NCBI RefSeq assembly: GCF_026745355.1
Contig: NC_079205.1
Location: 9,414,100-9,478,099 of the forward strand
Reading direction: 5' to 3'
Source: Beta vulgaris subsp. vulgaris
Lineage: Eukaryota; Streptophyta; Magnoliopsida; Caryophyllales; Amaranthaceae
Length of the DNA stretch: 64,000 nt
How positions within the stretch are numbered: the stretch's first letter is position 1; each line of letters begins with the position of its first letter. The notes under the pieces were generated by a model, which did no database searches, was not told the DNA's origin, and was given only the letters and a program-made list of their open reading frames with translations. Both the position numbers and the translations under genes were made by a program. Positions 43,977-56,708 of the stretch are shown here, one piece after another.

Positions 43977-45147
43977 TCTCTATTATATAAGGGAAGGGGG
44001 GAGCAATGGTGTCCTCTTTTGAAATGCCTATTTTACCCCCTTCCCTTTCTAAATTACGAAAGGAATGTCAAAATCATAATCGGCACTAAAAAAAAACTAC
44101 CGAAAATTAATTTATAACACTCACTCACAAATCACTTAAAAGAAGAAACTTTACAAATGACTCATACAATTGAGAAAATCACGTTATAAAAATCACGCAA
44201 ATCACTCAAATAATCAGAAAACTTTATTAAAACTTAAAATTAGCATACAAACTAAAACTAATAACCTAGAACGTCAATACATACAAAAAAATTTACCAAA
44301 ATTTACTTACAAATCACTATTCTCAAGAACCATTTACGATTAATGGCGGGTTATGATAAAAAAAATAGAGGTGTATTTGTAGTGAAATCGAAATTTAGAA
44401 GTTAGACAAGAAAAATAATTATTTACTTTTTTATAGTGTTCCCTATATATAATGAAACTTTTACATATATTTGGACCTATCTTTTCTATTATATAATAGC
44501 GATTAATTATCAAGGTAAAAAGGTTTATGTAAAATATCATTCAAGAATTAAAGTACAACATATCTCTATTATATAAGGGAAGGGGGGAGTTATGGTGTCC
44601 CCAAATGAAGAGACTATGTTACCCCATTCCCATTCCAAATTACAAATTCACTTACAAATCAAAGGGGGTTTCAAACAAAAATACAAAAAATATAATTATA
44701 ACAATCACTCACAAGTCAACTAAAAAAATTGCATAATTTACGTTATGCAAATCACTAAAATGAGAAAACTTTACAAAAACTTAAAAATTCACTTAAACTA
44801 CAACCTATGAAAAAATTGACTTGAAATCAAAGTGTCCACTTTCTTTACAATTTATGAAGTACTGTACTTAATTTAAAAATCAACTAAAAAATTATAGTAT
44901 TAGAAATCATGAATAAATTCAATTAAATTTCTATTTTTTTCATAGAATTTAACTTTGAAAAGTAAAAAAGAAAAAACAAAAAGATTGGCGAGGGACTTAA
45001 GTGACGGAAACTAAACCAATCAAATTTTGCAACTAAAAACAATTATACTTCGTATGAATGTTCAAATTTTGACTCTTATGTCGAAGAAAATCAAATTTCT
45101 ATTTCAAAAAAAAAATCAAACACTCACCGCGTGCAAAAAAATTCTAA
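43977..45147 (+). mobile_element. Helitron copy 3 (plus), with duplicated 5' end
   Basis: It starts TCTCTATTATATAAGGGAAG after host A. A second 5' end of nearly the same sequence begins at 44563 (TCTCTATTATATAAGGG). The 3' end is CGCGTGCAAAAAAATTCTAA followed by host T, a CTRR terminus with a decayed hairpin. It is related throughout to minus-strand copies 1 and 2. Non-coding. Confidence 0.88.
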
Positions 45148-46998
45148 TTAGTTACATAATAATCCCAATTAGGATGAACAGAACCATACATTGATATTTC
45201 TTGAATCGAAATAAGTCAAACCAACTATTTTGTCAATTGAATATGACTTGAAATGAATAAATATAAATAATTTAACCAAAAAAAAAAACAAGAAGCCAAA
45301 CTTCACCCAAGGTAAATATCTTGTTAGTCACTAGTTGTCTAGACCTAACTACTTGGTAAATAATGAACTCACCCATCACAATTATTTAGTGCAATTAGAT
45401 GATGCAGCTGGTAAGAGTTGTTTGTAATACAATCCTAGTATTTAGCTTCTTATAAGAAGAGGATAAAAAGAATTAGGAAGACAATAATATACTTAATTAG
45501 ACATTTATATTCATCTTTACAGACTGACACCTTTCAAGGGGCCATATTCCTTGCCCTTCTACTCACTCTTAACCCCACACCCAACACCATCACTCTCCCA
45601 GCTGACTAAAGAGAAAGAGTGGAAAGAGGGCCAGCCATTTTTTTTGATGTTCTCTTCCATCATAAGCTTTCCTAGATCGAACTTACTATACTTCAAATCG
45701 AAAAGACTACTCAACTCTCACCTAATATTCCATGTTTTAATGATTAACTAGTTATGGCTCTTCAATCCTTGAATTATTAACTATAATCTAACATTAAACA
45801 TATGGAGTAGTTTTAGAATATAATCAGTACATGTATATGTAGTTTGAGATAATAAATTTTATAGAGTACCATCTTAATTTTATCATGTGCTTTTTTTTAA
45901 TGATCACAATTGAGAACAACATCTTGTTAACCATAGATGATAAACTAACTAGACTAATGAATTACTTCTATAATATTTTGACTTGCTGATTTGAAATATT
46001 CCTGTTAAAGTTGGAAAAGTTCGACGGTATCCAATATTTTTTACGTTATATGAAAACATATTGTCATGTAAGAATTTAAACCTGGTAAAACTGATTGACA
46101 CATACATAAATTGATCCGAACTCCACCCAAATCAGGCAGACTCGCTCGACCCGAAATGATCGATCTAATCCTAATCAATCCGAAAAATATTGTCAACTAT
46201 AATTCTCCACAACAAAGTGAACCAAACTTTAATTTCAAATAAAGTATTAAATAACAAAACTTTATTTGAAAAAAATTAATAATAGAGAATTAAAATAAAA
46301 TTATTAATTAATAGTTATTTTACACGAAATGACATTTAAGTTAATAGTTTATTATTAAGCCTTTTCAATTTATAGTCAATTGTTTAGGTTTTCAAGTTAA
46401 TATTTATCGTGTTTTAAGTTCATAGTTATTCTTTTGCGTTCATATAATTTTTCCAAAAAAAAAAGTTCATATAGTTAATATTATTTTATTACAAGTCACT
46501 CCTTTTAGATTTCATTTAACTCATTTTTTTTTTAAAATCCCAATTATTTAACATTTTTAGACTCAAGATACAATTATTGTTTTACGGATATGGTATTTTG
46601 GTCGATATTATGATTTTGACTTAATATTATAATTTCTTGTCAATAGTTGTGATTTTGGGATCAATACTTGTTCTCCATTTCTAGTTATGTTTTTTTGACT
46701 TCACTAATTGGTTGAATTGCGTAATTAAATGCACTAAGAAATTTTGAGCACGTAAAGTAATTAGTTGAAATGTATAACTAATTGATTTGAATTCAAATCG
46801 TCCGAGCAGAAAGGAGTGCAATATATTAATAGTCAAATATGCATATTAAAGATCATGCAAAAATGAAATGGTCAAGATGAAAAATTACAACGATAGTATT
46901 TCACTTGATTACTTTTTTTAAGGCATTTAGTTGTGAATATTGTAACTCAAAGTGTTATTTTTCTTGCACTTTATTGAATTTTTTACATACTATGAGGG
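45148..46998. other. Intergenic, no gene recognised
   Basis: AT-rich with only small ORFs; no terminal repeats were identified. Confidence 0.5.
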
Positions 46999-47144
46999 CT
47001 GTTTTCTTTGACATAAAACAGCTCAACAGAATTGAATTGAACTGAACTGAACTGAAATGAATAGTGATATGTGAGAGTAAAAGTATTGTCCAAAGCTGAA
47101 CTAAACTGAATTGAACTGAAAATAATATGGGGAGAACAGGCCTA
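46999..47144. mobile_element. Putative hAT-type MITE, about 145 bp
   Basis: GGGCTGTTTTCTTT at the left and GGGGAGAACAGGCC at the right are inverted, and GAACTGAACTGAACTGAA words lie inside both halves. No 8-bp TSD was confirmed. Confidence 0.5.
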
Positions 47145-47201
47145 AATATACAAGTATTATAAGATATTTTTATTTGATTTTTTTCGATGAATGGTGTCAA
47201 A

Positions 47202-47725
47202 GGGAGTATTAATTCCTATTATGCGCTGAACTTGAAATTAATTTTATGGATACCATCCACGTAGGATAGCATGTCAGAATTTTGATTTTTTGAATAAAAC
47301 CGCTAGTTCAAGTAGCGGTTAATACCAATAATGTTTCATTGAAGTCGACTGCTACTTCAAATAGCGGTTATATTGTGTCCCTAAAACAAGTTATAAGGCA
47401 CACATATAAATCACTACTTAGAGTTGCGATTCGTTACAAATCATAACCAATGCAAGAGAAAAGGAGAAAACACGCGCCAAACAGGTCTGTGTGTCCCGCG
47501 CACTACGTTTTTGCTCCTTTTCTCTTGTATTGGTGATTTACAATATAAACCGCTACATCAAGTAGCGGTTTTACCTCGTAAACCGCTATCCACAGTAGCA
47601 ACTTAACTTAAAGTTAAGAGTAGCGGTTTGCTTTACCGAAAATAAAAATTTTCACGTGCTATCCTACGTGGACAGTGTCCATAAAACTAATTTCAAGTTC
47701 AAAACATAGGAAAACTAATACTCCC
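47202..47725. mobile_element. Inverted-repeat element, 524 bp, with internal GTAGCGGTT palindromes
   Basis: The ends GGGAGTATTAATTCC and GGAAAACTAATACTCCC are inverted, and pairing extends inward for about 75 bases (TGAACTTGAAATTAATTTTATGG and its inverse; CACGTAGGATAGCA and TGCTATCCTACGTG). Inside are several copies of ACCGCTA...TAGCGGT (47299-47321, 47345-47370, 47547-47570 and around 47580-47630). The TSD and superfamily are unresolved. The 60-aa ORF inside is not a gene. Confidence 0.75.
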
Positions 47726-47929
47726 ACTAACATTATTTATGAAAAAAAGTTTTTTTTTCAAAACAAAATTATGCCATAAATAGTCTTTATTCTCGTTCCT
47801 CCTAGAATCTCTCTATCATATCATCATATACTAATAGTAAATGAAGATTTCACCTCATCTGTAAATCGCAATTATTCGAAACAACAAAAAGATAAGTAGC
47901 GGGGTAACTGCCGGCTGTCGGCATTAATT

Positions 47930-48304
47930 CACGTGGGTCCCAAATATTTCCCCCAAAAAAATCTCTCTCCTCTCCTCTTCTTTCTATTCCCATCTTCACT
48001 ATTCCCCTCACTTCCATTTCCATAATTCCATGTGCTCCGCTTCATCACCTCCTGCTGGCATCTTTTTCTCTCTCCTCTCCCACCTTCTCTGCTCACTCCA
48101 TGTGAACTGAACTCTTTCTTACAACTACTCCTAAATATCTTCAAACACTAAAAAAAAATTAACATTTTACCATATTTTCTCTCTCATCTTTTCTGCACTT
48201 GATGAAGAATGTTCATTGAATGTCTCTGTAACTCTTAAAACCTCCATGAATTGAATTTCTGACCTTCTTTACTTTCTCTCTCTTAACTTATATTTACTTC
48301 TTCA
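47930..48304 (+). promoter_or_regulatory. Promoter-proximal region and CT-rich leader of the CIP7-like gene
   Basis: From 47950 the sequence is strongly CT-rich (CTCTCTCCTCTCCTC, CTTTTTCTCTCTCC), as in many plant 5' leaders. ACGTGG at 47932 is a G-box-like core, of possible interest for a light-related gene. The exact transcription start was not determined. Confidence 0.4.
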
Positions 48305-51300
48305 ATGGAGTCTTCTACTCGTCTTGATTATGTCCTGTTTCAGCTCACTCCCACTCGAACCAGGTATATTTAGCTAATTCAATGCTTTTTTTTGCGAATT
48401 TTGTGATTTTATTTAACTTAGATCCGCCATTGATGATTTCTTTATCTTTTGAATTTTTATTTTTAGATGTGAATTGGCGATTTTCGCTGGTAAATCGAAT
48501 GAGAAGTTAGCGTACGGATTACTAGAGCCGTTTATTGCGCATTTACGATCTGCGAAAGATCAGATTTCGAAAGGAGGTTATTCAGTCACACTTCGTCCGC
48601 CTTCTTCTTCTGTGAATGCTCACTGGTTTACTAAAGGAACACTGCTGAGGTAGTGATTTTTTGATGATTATTGCTTGAATTTCAAGTTTTGGAGTTGATT
48701 TTGATCAATGATTGATGATTTCATTTGGAAATTGTTTTGGATTAGGTTTGTGAGATTTGTAAGTACGCCTGAAGTTTTGGAGAGGTTTGTGACAATAGAG
48801 AGAGAGATAGCGCAGTTGGAGAATTCGATTAAATCGTATGACGCTTCGAATGCTGCTGATGGTGCTGAGAATGAAGGTAATGAATTGAGTAAATTACAAG
48901 AATTGGAGGGAAATTTTTCTAATTTCGGAAGGTTATGAACAATTAGTTGTTGTATATTGAATCATAAATGTTGTTCTATAAAAGTTGTATGATAATTGGA
49001 TTTGGAATGCAATTGATGTGGTAATTATTTGTTTTAGATATTGGTTTGACTTAATATTTAACTTGATCTACTTTAAGTGGAAATGGAATGCAATTGATTT
49101 GGTAATGTTTGGACTTAATTATTCGTCTAATAAATCGCGTGATGATTTGCTTGCTTTTTTGTGTGGTACTAATTGTATATTTTGGGTTTCTTTTTCTTTT
49201 CTTTGCTTTTGTCTTCTTTGAGTATGGTAGAATTGTACATTGGACAAGTTGGAATGTTCGTGCAATTAATACTGTTGGATATAGTTAATGAGTTGTCACA
49301 TTGATCTTTTGGTCCCGAAAAGAAAAATAAAACTAAAGAAAATTTATTATATATTTTCTTCAGTAGAATGGGACTTTGTTCTCAGAGAAGTGAGTAATTT
49401 GGTATGAGTTCATGGGATTTTTGGTACCAGAAATTTGTTCCTTATTTGATTATTGTTTACACATCCGGTTTGCCAGGAAATGCAACTGCTATTAGCGGAA
49501 ATTCAAAAGATTCAGGTGCTGCTTTCAAGGTACGGTATCCTGAAGCGAGCTTTAAACGTACATGTCAAAATTTGTTGTTGGTCATTTTCATCCCTATATT
49601 ATTGACAGTTTCTCTCCTAAAATGGTATTTTTTTTAGTCAAAAGGTGAATCCAATGAAGAAAGTGATCATGCACAAGAAGAAAATTCTAAGTAAGGATAT
49701 TCTTATTTATTACCTTACAGAAGTTGAGAAGTCAACAAATCAATTTATACTAATAGCTAGCTTTTGCTTCTTACTTGATAGGGTTCGTCTCCATCGAGTG
49801 CTGGAAACTCGTAAAGCAGTCCTCCGCAAAGAACAAGCAATGGTTTATGCTCGAGCTCTGGCTGCTGGATATGAAATGGATAATCTGCATGACCTTCTTT
49901 TGTTTTCTGATGCTTTTGGTGCTTCACGCATGAGGTACATACAAGGAAACCATGGCCACTGATAATGGAACGATCTCTTTTCCTGCTTAAGCTTCTGCAG
50001 AAAAAAGCTAGTTGCAACTTTTTTAACACAGAATCCCGGACTTCACTTATGTCCCAGATATATGAGATTTACTATGTACCTCAGCTTCATTGCATTCTGA
50101 CATACTTTGCATCTGCATTTTTGTCTCCTGAAGGGAAGCTTGCATTAATTTCAAGGATCTGTGCAAGAAGAAAAATGAAGATAGACTTTGGGTGGATGAG
50201 ATTGCAGCAATGCAGGCTATGGTGCAGCCAGAATTGACATACCTGGGAACATCTGGAATCATTGTTGCTGGTGAAGAAAATGATCCCTCCCAAAGTTTAA
50301 TGACTGCTGGGAAGCAGAATGGTAGCACAGATGTGTCAATGTCTGATTCTATGACTAGTCATGGAAGTTCAGATGCAAACCAAGGTGTATATAAGATTCT
50401 TATTAATGGTTTCCTGCTACATCTCTTTGTTATCGAATTCTCTAGTGTGAGGTTCATGCTAGTCTCTGAACCACATATTTGCATATTCAACAAGGCAAAC
50501 TTCCACAAAATGCAGACAGAAGTAGATGGGAACATTTAAGTGCATGTACTGTTTTACTTGCATTGAACTTTTTGCTCAGTAGTTTTGGTTTTTGACAACC
50601 TTTCTGTGGTTTAGTTTTTCTCTGCTTTGTTCTTATGGTTGATTATCTAGTAATATATGGCTAATTTTGAAGCTAGATCAGGAGTTTCACAAATGGTCTT
50701 GTGTTTTAGCTTTTTCATGTTGCTTAGAACTTAAAAGGCTAGCTATAAATACAACCATCAGTTTTTGTATGCTAGCTAGTTGTCTGCTCTGAAAAGTATA
50801 ACAGTCTTCTGGATAAATCCTTCAACTCTCTCTTTTGATGCAATGTAGATTCGCAAACTCTTGCAACTGATGCGAAAGTGCAAATGCCAAATTCATGGGC
50901 ACAACAATTTCCTCCATACCTACGTAACTTCCAGGGTCCCATATATCAGCAAATGCCCCCTTATCAAGGGTATGGCTTCAATGGCATGCAGGTTCCCCCC
51001 CAGTATTACCCTGCAAATATGCCTTGGCCTTCCGATGTTAATGGTTCTGCTGATCATGAATTACATAATCGTCGTGATCACAAATCATCATCCAGGAAGA
51101 AGGGTAAAGCTTCTAATGCACGGGGATCAGAGAAGGAGGATCATGAAGAACACACTGAGTCCAGTGGATCTGGTTCTGAGACAGATTCTTCATCCGAGCG
51201 ATCTCATAGGAAGAAGCATGGGAAAAAATCTTCAAGGAAAGTCGTGATACGCAATATTAATTACATTTCGTCCAAACGAGATGGAGAGAAGGATGGTTCT

Positions 51301-53969
51301 TCTGAGACCGATTCATCTGACGAGGATGATTATTTGAATGGTGATTCCCTCAAGCAGCAGTTGGAGGAAGCAGTTGGGTCCTTTGAGAAGCACAAGAAGT
51401 CAGCCTCTCGTCATCACAAAAAACGTATTGGATCTAAGCACCTCAGTTCTATTAATGATTCTGCTGACCAGGACGATAATGAAGATGTTTCTGTCAAGAA
51501 TAAGAGTGGTAAGGGCAATGAAAATTGGGATGCTTTGCAGCAGCTATTAATGAGGGAAGAGTCAGACTCTAACAATCCTGAGCCACATTCACTGTCGGTT
51601 GCAGAGAAATATTTTGCCACGGAGAAATCCGGTGATCAAAATATATGTGCGTTCAAGCCAGAGGCAGAAGAGAGATCTAAGCACAAACCAAGTGCGATTC
51701 CTAATGATGCTTTTCTAGTTACTGAAAAGAATGCAGGAAACACTGGTGACGCAGGTATCATCTCAGTTCAACGCTTTGACCCTAGTGAGAGTACTCCAGT
51801 AATGAGAAGGGGTAGCACTCCCGAGGAGTTTCTTTTTTCACAAAGAAGTGAAGAACCAGAAAGCTATGCTCGGATGCCACTGTCTGATGATGTTGCACAT
51901 TCCTCTATGTTCAAAAGCCAAACAAGTGATGATTGGTTTGTTGGTAAACAATCAGGCGAATCAGAAAATCAGGGACGAAACATCAGGTTTATTGAAGGAG
52001 ATTATGTGCGCTCTTCAGCTGATAAAGATGAGAGGAAAAGCAAAGATGTTATTATTGATGATTCTCTCATGATTCAGGGGCGACTAACTGACGACCACCA
52101 TGAATCTCAATTGAAGACGGACATTAGCCTCGTTTCTGATATGGTTGAGGCGGCTCTTTTTGAAAATGAAACTGCAGTACCACAGAAAAAATCTGAATCA
52201 CATGATTTCTATGAACCAGACGAGCTTTACATGGTCCGTGATCGTGATACAGTTGCAGAACAAACAGTACCATCTTGGAGTCTTGAGCTAGATTATGAAA
52301 ATTTTATTGCAGTAAATAAACCTGCCAAGAAGTCAGATATAGATGCCTGTTCAGACTCAAACTTAATATCAAATGAAAAAGGTCCTGAGATAAAAAAGAG
52401 CGGGAAACCTTCCAGTAAGGACTCTAGGTCAAGAACCTTGAGTGGATCATTGAGGAGAGCTAAACCTGAGACTACACCAGGGACAAACAAGTCAACATTT
52501 GGGAGTAAAACAAATACTCCCAAGAGCCTACTTGAGAAGGTATTCATTATTTCCAATAGATATCTATTAGATAGCTTTACAATATGATGATATGCTGACT
52601 AATGTAGCTGTACAATATGATATTATCCTAACTAAATGGAAATGGTCCTTCTAAATATCCTTCGTCACATTTAGTAGAAAATAATTCCTCCGTTCTGAAA
52701 TAAGTGAAAAACTTTTCTCTTTTATGTAAGAGCTTTTTCAGAGAAGTTTTGCACTTATTTCAGAACACAGGAAGTATATTAATTGCTAACATGTTCATCT
52801 TCTATAACCTGCTAAGATGGATTGCTCTTAACTATCACTTCCAGTAATAAGTGCTTTCAGTTCAAAAGAGACTGCCGAATAGGATACTTCGTATAGCTTA
52901 CGTTTCAAGTCCTCCTTAGCTAAAAGTTTAAAGTCCTTTTATTGCCATATTTTCCTGTTGCATTGATGATATTATTGACCATTTGTAGAAACAAGAGGAA
53001 GAGAGAAGAAAGAGAATGGAAGAGTTACTTATTCGAAGGCAAAAACGAATTGCTGAAAGGAGTTCTGGTAGTGCTGGTAATGTGGTGACGTCCCGGAAGC
53101 CGCAAACTGGAAGTAAAGCAGCTACAGCCACCCTTAGCTCTGACAAGTCAAAACCCAAGCCCGTCCTCAGGAGTTCCACCATCGATCGTCTTGCAGCTGC
53201 GAAGACATCTCCAAAAACCCCAAGCGCTCAACCTAAAAAAGAAGCTCCTAAGGTGAAAAGTGCTAATGTGAATAGTGGATTGCGGAAGACCACAAGTGCA
53301 GATGCCAAGAAACTGAATGCAGACAAGAACAAACCTTCAGAAGAGAAAGCTGGTGTTGAAATTATAAATGGGGTAAGTCTATTAGTTTCAGATGTCAAGG
53401 AGGAAAAAGGTACTACTAAGATTGATGCTGCAACACCAGCAATAGAGTCTTCCAATAAGCAAGGAGTGAATGCTTTCCATGAGGTCAATGGTCCAAAAGA
53501 CATTAAAGAACTGCACGTTACGTCAGCAATCATCAATAAGGATTTAAAAGTAGTATCACGGATGGATAATTCAGATGAAAAGGTAGGCAACCCTCTTGAA
53601 GATCATCCCACAATATTGGATTCTATCACAGAAAAAAATGATAATTTATCTAAAGATTCTTTTACCTTTCCAAAAGAGCCACAAGTTTCTGATGATATTG
53701 ATATATCTGGTCCAGAATTGAGTATCCATCCATTGCCGGAATCACCTCCAAAACAGTTGGATTCTGCTTTGATCGTAGAGGAGAAAGCTATGAAATACGA
53801 GAATAGTCCAGAATTTACAGAGATATCTGAGATAGAAGAATCAACTCCACCAACTAAAGAAATGAGCGTAGATCCCATCCAAATTAGGAAGAAATGGGAT
53901 GGTGCTGAAAACTCTCCAAAAACAACCAAGGGGTTCAGAAAGCTTCTCATGTTTGGTCGAAAGAATTAG
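48305..53969 (+). CDS. CIP7-like: COP1-interacting protein 7 (CIP7)-like protein; 9 exons, 1184 aa
   Basis: Exons: 48305-48363, 48467-48649, 48746-48876, 49477-49529, 49638-49690, 49782-49934, 50134-50384, 50849-52539, 52989-53969. All borders are GT-AG and keep the frame. The N-terminus (about 1-200) has the family's conserved region: [37 protein letters not shown] and [44 protein letters not shown] (split here: [24 protein letters not shown]) and a [15 protein letters not shown] block follow. Residues about 300-860 are disordered, Ser- and charge-rich with KKH/RKK clusters. A basic coiled coil ([19 protein letters not shown]) opens exon 9, and the C-terminus carries the conserved [12 protein letters not shown]. 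Arabidopsis CIP7 is a nuclear partner of the COP1 ubiquitin ligase that promotes light-dependent gene expression; this copy's role is inferred. The length fits the family and no break is seen. Confidence 0.93.
52684..52776. mobile_element. Small Stowaway-like MITE in intron 8 of the CIP7-like gene
   Basis: ATTCCTCCGTTCTGAAATAAG at the left is inverted at the right (CTTATTTCAGAACACAGGAAG). The centre CTCTTTTATGTAAGAGCTTTTT matches the element at 40005-40096. It lies between the donor at 52540 and the acceptor at 52988 and does not touch either. Confidence 0.75.
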
Positions 53970-54052
53970 AATTCGTTACAATTTGTAAAGCAAAAGCAAA
54001 GATAAATTTTATACAAGGCGGTTGATGGTTCTCTCATGTTTATACTGCAGAT

Positions 54053-54058
54053 AATAAA
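54053..54058 (+). terminator. Poly(A) signal candidate for the CIP7-like gene
   Basis: AATAAA lies 84 bases after the stop codon, in an otherwise ordinary 3' flank rich in TTGTATTC and TTTGTTT words. Confidence 0.4.
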
Positions 54059-54059
54059 C

Positions 54060-55410
54060 GAAGGAAGCGAGGGTTCCTTGCTGCTTAATTTTTTTTCACT
54101 CGGCTAGATACACGGTATAAGGATCAGCAGTTCCATGTATTGACTGTTGATGCCTGCTGCCTAGTTTGAAGAGCATGTGATTTATAACCTCCTGTGAGTT
54201 ATCCAGTTCAAGTACTTTAGGCTATAGTGTGTGCATATGATGTCTTGATCTAGTACATTATTCAACTTAATTCTTTCTTAAATTTGTTTGCGGTTTGTAT
54301 TCTTTGGGTTAATATCTCGGTATGTACTTGGTTATATACCTCTGTAATGCAATTTGTTGAGTATAGCTGGTTTTCGGTTTTCTTGTGAAGAATTCCTTTT
54401 TCCTGGTTATCTTTCACGCAGTTCTAGGCAACAAGGAAGCAATCCTAGATGAAGTGAAAAAATATGCAGGATAACATTCTTGAGCTCTTATTTAACCGTG
54501 ATTGTTTTGCAGCGAATTCACATTGCTAGCTTCAAACTCATTACCGTACCAATATCTGAATAGGCTTCGTAATTTTTATAACTCTGGCAGTTCACCGCAT
54601 CTTGAGGCAGCGAAAATGAGACTCGAAACAGCCATAGTTACATCTATTGTCATTTCCCTGTTGATCGGAAACAAGCGAGAGATGAGTTAAGAGAATCAAC
54701 ATCATCTCATTCAAGTAAAATGCATAGAACAGCGGTGATGCCTGTCTCCAGTCATGTAGGGGAGATTGCTGGAGATGCATTCACAGATCTCAATGATAAG
54801 TTAATATGCTGAGGCTCTGCATTTGTCCCTGTAGAGTTGTTCAACCTCCAACGCAAAAAACAACGATGACTTAGTACAAAACAGTGTATCAATCCAAAAG
54901 TAGTTGTCATATTATCCAGTGTTTTTTAATCAAGATATATGCTTTTATAAATTACCATTACATTAATCAATTTGTTTTAAGGTAACATAATGTAAAGAAG
55001 GTCAATCATGAATCATAGCTATTCTAACAAAGGTGACAATTATTTTACTAGTATCCTAAATAGTATAAGTGATAGCTAATTTCTGACCCTCTCACGAGCT
55101 ATCTAAAAAGTCATTTTACCCCAACCAGACTCTGTCTAGCGGAGAAGACTTTGGCACTTTGCTAGCAAGTGAGCTACAATGTTACCTTCCCATCTTATTA
55201 CAAAAAAAAAAAAAAAAAACTAGTAAAATTAGAGAGAACTGTTAAAACATGGAGTAAATTAGCATTACCATTTAGAAGCTTTTTTCCTGAATTCAAGGCG
55301 TTGAATTGCCATGTAGAAAATACATAAACCCATTTATTACTTAATCATGAGTTGTCCCTTTACTCTTGAGTCTTGAGTATTGACTTTTAAGTGAAATTTC
55401 TATAGACTAT
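54060..55410. other. 3' flank and intergenic; no gene recognised
   Basis: TTTTGCAG at 54507-54514 followed by a 62-codon frame (about 54502-54690) could be the end of an exon of an unrecognised transcript, but no family match is apparent. A T/A-run is at about 55200-55220. Nothing else is supportable. Confidence 0.35.
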
Positions 55411-55414
55411 GAAG

Positions 55415-55881
55415 CTTTCTTTTAGGTATGTTTTGATGAGACTAGAAGAAGCATACTGAACTTGAAAGATGTTGACATACCAACTGTTAGCTCAAAAGAA
55501 GAAAGGTTCATCCAATGGAAAGCTCCTCCTAATTGTTGTACGCATTGTAACACTGATGGCGCAGCAAAAAAGACAACCCGGGACCAGCACTAACTAGCAC
55601 AGATATATGAACCGGAATGGAATGGAATGGAATGGAATGTGAGTCTGTGACACATGTTTACTGCAAAGGCAATCGTGCAACAGATTGGCTCGCTCGTCAA
55701 TCAAGAGTTTGGTGTCCATATTCTAGATAGTGATCCTTCTATGTCAAGTAGAATTTTAGATGATGACGTTATAGGGGTGGCCTTCCACGCCTAATTCCTC
55801 CTTAGAGCTAGTTTATTGCTTTTAGCTTGTTTCCTTTTTCTTGGCTTTGTTTATCTCTCTTATGAATAATTAAAAAAAAAA
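55415..55881 (+). mobile_element. 3' fragment of a LINE (RNase H end), plus orientation
   Basis: The + strand encodes FIQWKAPPNCCTHCNTDGAA, a plant LINE RNase H start (NTDGA holds the catalytic Asp). After a gap, VTHVYCKGNRATDWLAR gives the C-terminal GNRxADWLA motif. The middle of the domain is missing and frames differ, so it is internally deleted. It ends in an A-run (55872-55881). A (GGAAT)n stretch at 55617-55638 fills part of the deletion. Confidence 0.75.
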
Positions 55882-56195
55882 GTTAACAACTAACAAGGAG
55901 TTCTTTTTTTTTTGATAATTTCAATTTCCATTAAAATCAGAAAAAGGGGAAAAAGTGCCCTCTATCAATAAACCAGGTATTCCCTTCAGAAAGGGAAACT
56001 TTTATAGTACCTTAGTACACCCGATTTAGAGGAAGGTCCTCAGCCCTTGAGACAATTACATCACTAATTGAGAATTACATCTTACTGGAAAATTTTGTAC
56101 TATGAATTACACGTCTACTCATGAGAGCTTAACACTACCACCCTTTGCTTCTATACATTCTGGAAAACTTTTGGGAAAATAACTAAAGTGAGAGA

Positions 56196-56708
56196 TTACC
56201 ACCAGGCTACCAAATCCGATCCTCTGCGAAGGTTTTTTGACGCCAATGCTGAGTCTATAATCAAGGAGCATGACGAATTATGCGAGAGAGCTATTTTCAT
56301 TCCTTTGTCTCCAGCATATCTTATGAAACTCAGGATAAAATTGAGGTTATTTGGGCCTCCAGATGAGCTCGAACACCACGTCATTGTCGTTTTATTATCA
56401 ATTTCAATTTTCATGGTCTGATTCTTGAATGCATTGTTGTTTAATGAAATTTGAATGGCCCTGTGCACTGCCAATACACTTACTTCAGCATAATCCATGA
56501 GAGGGGAGGGACATGAGAAGCCACATATTATCTGAGCTGCTTCATTGAATAAAATTCCACCCAAAACCAGACTATGGTTGAGAGCATTTTTACTGGTTCC
56601 AACACACCATTTTAGACTCGCGAAAATTATCGGCCTACTTTTACTGATTGATATCTGGGCTTTTGTGAGCTTTTTTCTTGGCTGTAAAGAATCTCCAGAC
56701 CACCTCAA
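56196..56708 (-). pseudogene. LINE RNase H segment
   Basis: The frame reads FASLKWCVGTSKNALNHSLV and GILFNEAAQIICGF, then the helix DYAEVSVLAVHRAIQISL, IEIDNKTTMTWCSSSSGGPN and SALASKNLRRGS. The order fits a plant LINE RNase H, but the first catalytic Asp region (DGA) is altered, so the domain is probably inactive. Confidence 0.75.

Noticed and set aside
49404..49962. Short + strand ORFs spanning introns of the CIP7-like gene
   Set aside because: They read across splice sites; the spliced frame gives continuous family-like sequence.
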